The position numbers and the translations under genes are program-made. Shown here piece after piece: positions 8,758 to 16,700 of a DNA stretch of 43,438 nt. The DNA comes from Actinomycetales bacterium (GTDB taxonomy: Bacteria; Actinomycetota; Actinomycetes; Actinomycetales; Kineosporiaceae). Numbering within the stretch: the first letter of the stretch is position 1; every line of letters starts with the position of its first letter. The DNA lies in contig JAAYAH010000198.1 of NCBI GenBank assembly GCA_012719445.1, forward strand, positions 1-43,438, written 5' to 3'. The notes under the pieces were generated by a model. It ran no database searches. It was not told the DNA's origin and saw nothing but the letters and a program-made list of their open reading frames with translations.

Positions 8758-11625
8758 ATGAGAGTCAGTACGGGCCGGAGGGTGCGGCGTCTTGGCGCGG
8801 CGGCCCTGGGCGCGGCGATCCTGGGCGCCATGACCATGGCGCCGGTGTCCCCGGCGCAGGCGGCGGTCGCCTGTTCGGTGCAATACCAGTACAGCGAATG
8901 GAACGGCGGGATGAGCGTGAACCTCACGCTCAGGAACACCGGCGACGCCTGGTCGGGCTGGACCCTGGGTTTCACCTTCGGCAACGGCAGCCAGAAGGTC
9001 ACCCAGGGCTGGTCGGCGACCTGGTCCCAGAGCGGCCAGAACGTGACCGCCACGAGCATGCCGTGGAACGGGACGATCGCCGGCGGCCAGTCGGCGAGCA
9101 TCGGCTTCAACGGCACCTGGAGCGGCGCCAACCCCGTGCCCTCGGCGTTCACCGTCAACGGGGTGACCTGCGGTGGCAGCGGGAGCACCACCACCACGAC
9201 CCGGCCGACCACCACCACGCGACCGACCACCACCACGCGACCGACCACCACGACCCGGCCGACCACCACGACCCGGCCGACGACCACCACCACGTCCACC
9301 GGACCGACCGGGACCCCGGTGGGGATCAACGGTCAGCTGCACGTGTGCGGCACCAAGCTGTGCAATCAGTACAACCAGCCCATCCAGTTGCGCGGCATGA
9401 GCACCCACGGCATCCAGTGGTTCTCCAAGTGCTACAACACCGCGTCCCTGGACGCACTGGCCGACGACTGGAAGGCCGACCTCCTGCGGATCGCCATGTA
9501 CGTGCAGGAGCAGGGCTACGAGACCAACCCGTCCGGGTTCACCGCCCAGGTCAACTCCCTGGTCGACCAGGCCGAGGCTCGCGGCATGTACGCGATCATC
9601 GACTTCCACACCCTGACCCCGGGTGACCCCAACGACAACCTGAACAACGCCAAGACCTTCTTCTCCCAGGTGTCCGCCCGGAACGCGGCCAAGACGAACG
9701 TCATCTACGAGATCGCCAACGAGCCCAACGGCGTGAGCTGGTCCTCGATCAAGAGCTACGCCGAGCAGGTCATCCCCGTGATCCGGGCCAATGACCCCGA
9801 CGCCGTCATCATCGTCGGCACCCGCGGCTGGTCCTCGTTGGGCGTCTCCAACGGCTCCAACGCCGACGAGATCATCAACAGCCCCGTGAACGCCGACAAC
9901 ATCATGTACGCGTTCCACTTCTACGCGGCGTCCCACAAGGACAACTACCGCGCAGAGGTCAGCCGGGCCGCCGGCAGGCTCCCGATCTTCGCGAGCGAGT
10001 GGGGCACCGTCTCCGCCACCGGTGGTGGAGACATGGACACCTCGTCCAGCACCGCGTGGGTCGACCTGCTCGACTCCCTGCAGATCAGCTACGCCAACTG
10101 GACCTACTCCGACGCCAACGAGAGCAGCGCCGCCTTCAAGGCGGGCACCTGCTCCGGCAGCACCTACGCCGGAACCAGCGTGCTCAACCCGTCGGGTGTC
10201 TTCGTCCGCAGCCGCATCATGACCCCGGACAACTTCCCGGGCGGGCCGACGGGCACCACCACGACGCGGACCACGACGCGGACCACGACGCCGACGACGA
10301 CCAGAACCACCACGTCGACCAGAATCACCACGACGACGACCAGGACCACGACCCGGACCACCTCGGTGTCGCCGGGCACCCACGTGGACAACCCGTTCTC
10401 CGGTGCGAAGGCGTACGTGAACCCGGACTGGGCGGCCAAGGCCGCGACGGTCAGCTCGAAGGTCGCCCAGGTCCCCACCGCGGTGTGGCTGGACACCATC
10501 AACGCCATCACCGCCCCCGAGGGCTCGGGTTACACCACGAGCATGCGCGAGCACCTGGACCGGGCTCTCGAACAGGGCGCCAACCTGGCCACGTTCGTGA
10601 TCTACGACCTACCCGGTCGGGACTGCTCGGCGCTGGCCTCCAACGGCGAGCTGGGCACCGGTGAGCTGGCGCGGTACAAGTCCGAGTACATCGACGTGAT
10701 CGCCGAGATCGAGAGCGACCCGAAGTACGCGGGCATCCGGATCGTGAACATCATCGAGCCGGACTCGCTGCCGAACCTCATCACCAACATCTCCGCGTTC
10801 CCGAAGTGCGCCACCATGCAGTCCAACGGCGGGTACGTCGACGGTGTCGCCTACGCCCTGAGCAGGCTGCACGCCGCGGGCAGCCATACCTACAACTACA
10901 TCGACATCGCCCACCACGGCTGGCTCGGCTGGGACACCAACATGGGCCCGGCCGCCCAGCTGTTCAACACCACGGTGCAGAGGGCCAGCGGCGGCTACGC
11001 CACCGTCGACGGGTTCGTCTCCAACACCTCCAACTACTCGGCGACCACCGAGCCGTTCTTCACCATCGGCACCACGGTGAACGGCACCTCGGTGCGGCAG
11101 TCGAAGTGGGTGGACTGGAACATGTACGTCGACGAGCTCAGCTACGTCCAGGCTTTCCGCTCGCGGCTGGTCTCCCTCGGGTTCCCCAGCTCGATCGGCA
11201 TGCTGGTCGACACCTCCCGCAACGGCTGGGGCGGTTCGGCACGGCCCTCCGGCCCGAGCTCCTCGACCGACGTCAACACCTTCGTCAACGCCTCGCGCAT
11301 CGACCGCCGGATCCACGCCGGCAACTGGTGCAACCAGTCCGGTGCCGGTCTGGGCGAGCGTCCGGTCGCGGCCCCGGCCACCGGGGTGGACGCCTACGTG
11401 TGGATCAAGCCTCCGGGTGACTCCGACGGGTCCAGCTCGCTGATCCCGACCGGGGCGGACAACCCGGGTGGCAAGGGCTTCGACCGGATGTGCGACCCGA
11501 CCTACACCGGCAACAGCCTCAACGGCAACAGCATGACCGGGGCCCTGGGCAACGCGCCGATCTCCGGGGCCTGGTTCGCCGGCCAGTTCCAGGAACTGGT
11601 CGCCAACGCCTACCCGCCCCTGTAA
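8758..11625 (+). CDS. Secreted bifunctional cellulase: CBM2 - GH5 endoglucanase - GH6 cellobiohydrolase
   Basis: Protein of 955 residues with a signal peptide ending near AQAA (about 36). Residues 37-140 are a CBM2 cellulose-binding module (two cysteines, WSGWTLGF, WNGTIAGG). A linker of repeated TTTTRP follows (141-185). Residues 190-525 are a GH5 endoglucanase of the subfamily-2 type, with general acid E322 in IANEPNG and nucleophile E414 in FASEWG. A second Thr/Arg linker leads to a GH6 domain (542-955) with YDLPGRDCSALASNGE (D622), catalytic acid D669 in IIEPDSLPN and WIKPPGDSDG near the end. The enzyme should bind crystalline cellulose, cut internally and release cellobiose from chain ends outside the cell. 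Fusion of an endo- and an exo-acting cellulase in one chain is uncommon. Regulation is probably by the CebR-like site at 8447. Confidence 0.95.
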   Translation: MRVSTGRRVRRLGAAALGAAILGAMTMAPVSPAQAAVACSVQYQYSEWNGGMSVNLTLRNTGDAWSGWTLGFTFGNGSQKVTQGWSATWSQSGQNVTATSMPWNGTIAGGQSASIGFNGTWSGANPVPSAFTVNGVTCGGSGSTTTTTRPTTTTRPTTTTRPTTTTRPTTTTRPTTTTTSTGPTGTPVGINGQLHVCGTKLCNQYNQPIQLRGMSTHGIQWFSKCYNTASLDALADDWKADLLRIAMYVQEQGYETNPSGFTAQVNSLVDQAEARGMYAIIDFHTLTPGDPNDNLNNAKTFFSQVSARNAAKTNVIYEIANEPNGVSWSSIKSYAEQVIPVIRANDPDAVIIVGTRGWSSLGVSNGSNADEIINSPVNADNIMYAFHFYAASHKDNYRAEVSRAAGRLPIFASEWGTVSATGGGDMDTSSSTAWVDLLDSLQISYANWTYSDANESSAAFKAGTCSGSTYAGTSVLNPSGVFVRSRIMTPDNFPGGPTGTTTTRTTTRTTTPTTTRTTTSTRITTTTTRTTTRTTSVSPGTHVDNPFSGAKAYVNPDWAAKAATVSSKVAQVPTAVWLDTINAITAPEGSGYTTSMREHLDRALEQGANLATFVIYDLPGRDCSALASNGELGTGELARYKSEYIDVIAEIESDPKYAGIRIVNIIEPDSLPNLITNISAFPKCATMQSNGGYVDGVAYALSRLHAAGSHTYNYIDIAHHGWLGWDTNMGPAAQLFNTTVQRASGGYATVDGFVSNTSNYSATTEPFFTIGTTVNGTSVRQSKWVDWNMYVDELSYVQAFRSRLVSLGFPSSIGMLVDTSRNGWGGSARPSGPSSSTDVNTFVNASRIDRRIHAGNWCNQSGAGLGERPVAAPATGVDAYVWIKPPGDSDGSSSLIPTGADNPGGKGFDRMCDPTYTGNSLNGNSMTGALGNAPISGAWFAGQFQELVANAYPPL
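9185..9300. repeat. In-frame TTTTRP linker repeat
   Basis: About five copies of an 18-bp unit encode TTTTRP between CBM2 and GH5. Synonymous ACC/ACG changes between copies show the array is not freshly amplified. Such Thr/Pro linkers are flexible and often glycosylated in actinobacterial cellulases. Confidence 0.85.
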
Positions 11626-11685
11626 GGAACCTCCCCAGCCGCCACGAGAGTCCCGCGGCTCCCCCCTAGGGACCTCGTGGCCCCA

Positions 11686-11730
11686 CCTGCCGCGGCTCGT
11701 GCTGCTCCTCACAGCACGAGCCGCGGCAGG
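11686..11730. terminator. Perfect 19-bp stem terminator after the cellulase gene
   Basis: The arm at 11686-11704 (CCTGCCGCGGCTCGTGCTG) is exactly complementary to 11712-11730, with a 7-base loop. It starts 61 bp after the cellulase stop. The strong stem without a T-tract is the usual actinobacterial terminator style. Confidence 0.85.
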
Positions 11731-11762
11731 CTCCCATCCCCCTCACCGAGCTCCCCCCGACC

Positions 11763-11802
11763 ACCGGGGTGGGACCTGACCTGAGCCGGGTCCCACCCCG
11801 GT
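11763..11802. terminator. Second hairpin between convergent genes
   Basis: ACCGGGGTGGGACC (11763-11776) pairs perfectly with 11789-11802 over 14 bp with a 12-base loop. It lies 55 bp beyond the stop of the minus-strand hydrolase and probably terminates that gene, backing up the 11686 hairpin from the other side. Confidence 0.75.
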
Positions 11803-11856
11803 CCCCTCCGCTGTTCCCAGCCGCTGTTCCCAGCCGCTGTCCTTCAGCCGGCCGTC

Positions 11857-13224
11857 TCAGCGACCGGAGGACGGGGACGGCGTCGGGAGACGGTCGAGGA
11901 ACTGTCGCGGTCCGAGGCGTTCCGTGTCCCGCGGGAGACCCGTCCGCCCGGTCGCCTCCGGGGTCCCCGTGCCACCGACCGAGGTGACGCTCCTACCGAA
12001 TATGCGGCAGGTCGTGGTCTCCACGACGTCCTCGTACGCCGCCGCGGAGTTCTCGTCCAGGTCCGTGGCAAGCAGCACCACTGCCGCCCGGCGTCCCCGG
12101 CGGTCGACGACCACGTTGCTCGTGTACCCGGGGATCCCTCCGCTGTGACCCCACACCGTCCCGCAGGGACGGTCCAGCGCCGCGATCCCGAGGCCGTAGC
12201 GAGCGCCCGGCTGCACCGTGACCGTGGTGGTCATCTCGCGGAGCTGGGCCGGCGGCAGCAGGCGCCCCGAGAACAGCGCCCGGTAGAAGCGGGACAGGTC
12301 GTCAGTGGTGGAGACCATGGCTCCGGCCGTCCACGCCCAGGTCGGTGTCCAGTGGGTGGTGTCGGTGTAGTCGCCGTCGGTGAGCGGCACGCCGTACTCG
12401 GTGGCGACGGACGCCGGGAGGTACCCGTGGGCCTGCCGACGGGGCACCTCGTGCCCGACGGCCAGGTAGGTCGACCGCAGGCCGAGGGGGCGCACGATGC
12501 GGCGGTCGATCAGCCGCTCGGCGCTCTCGCCGCCGGCCGCCTCGATGATCCGCCCGGCGAGGATGTAGTTCGTGTTGCTGTAGGACCACCCCTGCCCCGG
12601 CGGGAACAGCGGCGGACGGGCGGTCGCGACCGCGATGAGCTCCTCCGGACGCCAGGGACGGGTCGGGTCGCTGATCGCCTGCTGCATCCAGCCAGGGACG
12701 GCGGTGTAGTCGTCGATGCCGCTGGTGTGGTTGAGCAGCTGGCGGACCGTGATCCCGGAACCACCGGGGACGACGCCGGGCAGCCACCGCTCGACGCTGT
12801 CGTCGATGCTCAGCCGGCCCTCGGCCTCCAGTTGGAGCGCCACCGTCGCCACGAAGGTCTTGGTGATGCTGCCCACCCGGGTGGCGTTCGTGGTGCGCAT
12901 GGGTGTCCGGGGGGTCAGCCGCGCGAGGCCGCTGGTCGCCGTCCGCACCCGGCGACCGTCGTCGACGAGGGCCGTGACACCCGTGCCGCCCGCCGCGACG
13001 AGGGCGTCGAGCCTCGCCTGCACCTCCCGGTCACCTCGCGGCCGACCGACGGCCGTCGTCGCGGTGCCCGCGGTCGTCGAGGCGACAGCTGTCGGGCGGT
13101 CGGGTGCCCCCGGCGCCGCCGCAGCTCCAGCAGGGGCGGTGGCGGTGGCGGCGACCGTCGCGGCCGCGGTGATCGGAAGGATCAGGACGGCGCCGGCCAG
13201 CCGGCGGCGTCGGAGGTGGGTCAT
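11857..13224 (-). CDS. Secreted serine hydrolase, beta-lactamase / D-Ala-D-Ala carboxypeptidase fold
   Basis: Protein of 455 residues from an ATG at 13224 with GGGGAG eight bases upstream. The N-terminus (RRRR then an Ala-rich hydrophobic segment to about residue 38) is a signal peptide, followed by a low-complexity Thr/Ala stretch. The three active-site motifs of the class C beta-lactamase/DD-peptidase group are present: S119-I-T-K122, Y215-S-N217 and H360-S-G362 (HSGGIPGY). Length and motif spacing are normal for this family, which includes alkaline D-peptidase, R61-type carboxypeptidase and esterases. The exact substrate (peptidoglycan stem peptides, D-peptides or esters) cannot be told from sequence. 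It is divergent from the WD40 gene and probably a single-gene unit. Confidence 0.9.
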   Translation of the reverse strand: MTHLRRRRLAGAVLILPITAAATVAATATAPAGAAAAPGAPDRPTAVASTTAGTATTAVGRPRGDREVQARLDALVAAGGTGVTALVDDGRRVRTATSGLARLTPRTPMRTTNATRVGSITKTFVATVALQLEAEGRLSIDDSVERWLPGVVPGGSGITVRQLLNHTSGIDDYTAVPGWMQQAISDPTRPWRPEELIAVATARPPLFPPGQGWSYSNTNYILAGRIIEAAGGESAERLIDRRIVRPLGLRSTYLAVGHEVPRRQAHGYLPASVATEYGVPLTDGDYTDTTHWTPTWAWTAGAMVSTTDDLSRFYRALFSGRLLPPAQLREMTTTVTVQPGARYGLGIAALDRPCGTVWGHSGGIPGYTSNVVVDRRGRRAAVVLLATDLDENSAAAYEDVVETTTCRIFGRSVTSVGGTGTPEATGRTGLPRDTERLGPRQFLDRLPTPSPSSGR

Positions 13225-13790
13225 GGACGTTCTCCCCGTTCCCGTGCTCTCGTGGACGGACGTGGGCGCCGGACGGCGAGACTCGCGTCGACAGCGTCCC
13301 GGTGACGCACCTGCACGCTAGGAGCCGGGGACGGGGGCTGCCATCGGGCTGACACCCGTCCGCCGGTGGGGGACCCCTCAGTGCCCCGGGGAGGGAGCCC
13401 CCCGGAGACCGCCCCCGCGCCGTGCGACGGCGAGCGGGCTGCCCGCCCGGCACCCGTCACCGACGACGACCCGCGGCCCGGAGGCGGACGGGTGCCGTCG
13501 TCACGCCACGTCACGCAGACCCGGACGAAACGGGAGCAGGGGTGCCCGCACGAGCCCACCCCACGTCACCCGTGAGCTGATTCACCGGAGGGCCGATCCT
13601 GCCGATACATCGAGTCCGTGCCGACTGCCGGCCCGGCTCTCGGCGCGGGCCCGGTCTGCTCGCACGTGGAGCCGCGCGAGCCACAGCGAGGACACCGGAG
13701 GGTGCCGCACCACCCGCGATCGATGCGTGACCGGGAGGTTCCGGTTCCCCGACCGTGGACAACGGGGTTCACGCAGTGACGGGAGGTGGC
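13225..13790. other. Divergent intergenic region without a recognised gene
   Basis: These 566 bp separate the divergent hydrolase and WD40 genes. Short open frames exist on both strands but have no recognisable domain and no good ribosome site. TAGCGT near 13317-13322 (minus strand) could be a -10 box for the hydrolase, but no matching -35 was found. No operator-like palindrome stood out. Confidence 0.5.
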
Positions 13791-16700
13791 ATGGAGCGGG
13801 CTGTTCCGGACTCGGACGACGCCGAGCGGGCGAGCCCTTCCGGCCGGGACCTCGCGGCCGACGGCTCCCCGGGCTCGACCCCTGCCGCCGCCGGGGGTGC
13901 GGCTCCCGGCGGGGGGCGACGGCTGTTCGTGACCATGACGGTCGGGAACCCGGCCGATCCCGCGACGGAGGCTGACACCGCCGTCGCCGCGGCCCTCTGG
14001 TGTGCGGCCGACCTGGGAGACCAGCGATTCCACCGGCTGACGGTCACCCCGGGCACGTCGACCGGACCAGGCACGTCGACCGGACCAGGCACGTCGACCG
14101 GATCAGGCACGTCGACCGGCCCCGGCGAGGGGGTCCTTCCGCCCACCCTCAACCGTGACGACGCGCTGGTCGTGTACGTCAACGGGTCGTGCTGCCCGGT
14201 ACCGCCGGACACCGGACCGGATCACTCCTCCGCCGTGGGACCGGGCGGCACCACCCCGGACGAACCTGCGGCCGCTGCGGGGACCGACCACGGTCATCCC
14301 GCTGGTCCGGCGACCGAACCGCCCGTCGACCCGACCGCTGAACCACCCGGTGACCCGTTGGACGCGTCGTCCGGTGACCCGACCGGCCGATCCGGCACGC
14401 GGTGCCCGACGGCGGAGCTCGTCGCGGACCTCCTCGGTCGCGGGGCCGGTGATCTGTTCGTCGTCTCGAGCTGCTGCCCCGACGGCTCCGTCGGCGCCGA
14501 ACTGGCGCGCCGCTGGCACGACCTCGTCCGCGGGGACGGGACGAACCCACGGCTGACGATCCTCACCTGCGATCCCCCGCGACAGGAGGACGGTTCGCCG
14601 CGGGGGGTCACGCCTCCGCTCCTGGCAGGGCTGGACGAACGGCTCCGGGAACGCTCCGGGATCGTCGGCGGACACCTCAGCGACCAGCAGTTCGTCTCCG
14701 AGCTCTCCCGGGCCCTCGGTGCGACGGCCCCGACGGTGCACCGGCTCGGCGATGCCCGGCCCGATGCCCGGCCCGATGCCCGGCCCGATGCCCGGCCCGA
14801 CCTCGACGATGCCCGACCGGCCCCGGACACCGCTCCCCCGGCAGGGCCGCCGTCCCCGACCCGACCGACGCCACCGGAGCCGGCACCGGAACCGGCCGGC
14901 GGTACGTACACGATGCGGATGTGGTCGTCCCGGGACCTCGTGTCGGCCGACCCGTGCCTACCGAACCCAGGACACCGGGCACCCGACGATCTCGTCGATC
15001 CGGCCCGGCGGGAGGTCGCCCTCACCCTGGCGGACACCACCGAGTGGACGGGAGAACCCGGCGACCGCACCGGATCCGGTGACCTCGGGCGGTTCCTGCT
15101 GAGCCGGGGGAAGCTGATGAGCGACCTGGTCAGGTTCCTGCGGACCGGCGAGGGCGTGCTCGTCGTCACCGGCGTCGCGGGTTCCGGCACGTCGGCCCTG
15201 CTCGCGCGAGTCGTGACCCTGGCCGACCCCCGGTTCCGCCGCGACCAGCGCTACCAGGACCTGGTGAACTCGCTGCCCCGCGACCAGGTCCCACCGGTCG
15301 GATCGGTGCACGCCGCCGTCCGCGCCTGCGACCGGGACGACTCCGAGGTCGCGGGCGCCCTCCTCGCCGCCTTCGACGAGGAGCCGGGACCGCGCCTCCC
15401 CGGGGTCGCCAAGGCCGAGGCGCTCCGTGACCACCTGCTCGCCAGGCTGCGCGATCGCCTCCGCACCCGCGGCGCGGACACCGATCGGGAGCGCTCACGC
15501 CGTGCGCCGAGCGAGGCGATCACCATCGTCGTCGACGGCCTCTCCGAGGCGAGGACCCCGCACACCCTCGTCCTCGACCTGCTGGGGCCCCTTGCCCGGA
15601 TGGACGGCGTCCGGCTGGTCGTGGGCGTGCGCAGCACCCCGGACGAACCCGGCCCTCATGGCGACGAGGATCCCGGGAGTCCGCGCGGCGGTGATCCTGG
15701 AGGTCCTCGCGGCGATGATCCCGACCCGTCGCACGACGGTCGGGACCTGTTGCCGCTGCTGAGGCACGCGGCGACCCCGGTGGGCACCGTCGAGGAGCTC
15801 ACCCGACCGTCCCGGAGGGTCCGGGAGATCCGTACCGACGGCGAGGGCACCGAGCGCGACATCAGGGACTACGTGGAGGCTCTCGTCGCCGGCGGGCCCG
15901 GACCGCTGCGATCGGATCCCACGGCCCTGCGCTCCGTCGCCGCGGCGGTGGCGGCGCGGGTGACCCCGTCGTTCCTCGACGCACGGCTGGCGGCGCTGCG
16001 GTTGCGCGGATCGTCCACGGTGCAGGACCCGGCCGACCCCGCGTGGCAGGCCCTGCTCGACGGGGGTACCCCGGCCCTGCTGCGGGCCGACCTCCGGGAC
16101 GCAGCCGCGGGACCCGATGCCGTCCCCGGCCCGCACCTGCTGGCGGCGCTGCGGGCGGTGGCGTTCTGCGCGGGCACCGGACTGCCGTGGGCCGAGATCT
16201 GGCCGGCGATCACGGAGGCGGTCCTCGGTGCCCCGATCCCGGACCCGGACCGGGTGATCCGGGCGGTCCTGCGCGGGCGGCTGGCCTCCTACCTGCGGTC
16301 CGACGTCGAGGACGGTCGCGTCGTCCATCGGCTGGCGCACCCGATCCCCGCGGAGCTGCTGCGGGCCGCACCCGGCCTCCTCGTCGACGCCGGACGGACC
16401 GTGTCTCCGGCCGACCGGGATCACGCGGAGGTCCACGCGAGGATCGCCAAGGCCCTCGGCAGGCTCGCCGCCACCCACGAGGGCCACTCCCTCCACCCGT
16501 ACCTCCGCCGGTCCCTCACCTGGCACGCGGCGCAGGGGATGGTGCTGGACGACGCGCACGTCCCGGCGTCCCTCCTGCCGTGGGAGACCAGCGGCAGGAT
16601 CCGCGACCGGCTGGGACTGCCCGTCGATCAGGCCGCCGGGCGGGAGATCCTCGCCTCCTGGGCGCTCATCGAGCCGGACATGGACGGCATCCGCCCTCCC

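Noticed and set aside
9185-9300. CRISPR-like or satellite repeat
   Set aside because: The repeats are in frame, contiguous without spacers and encode a Thr/Pro linker typical of cellulases.
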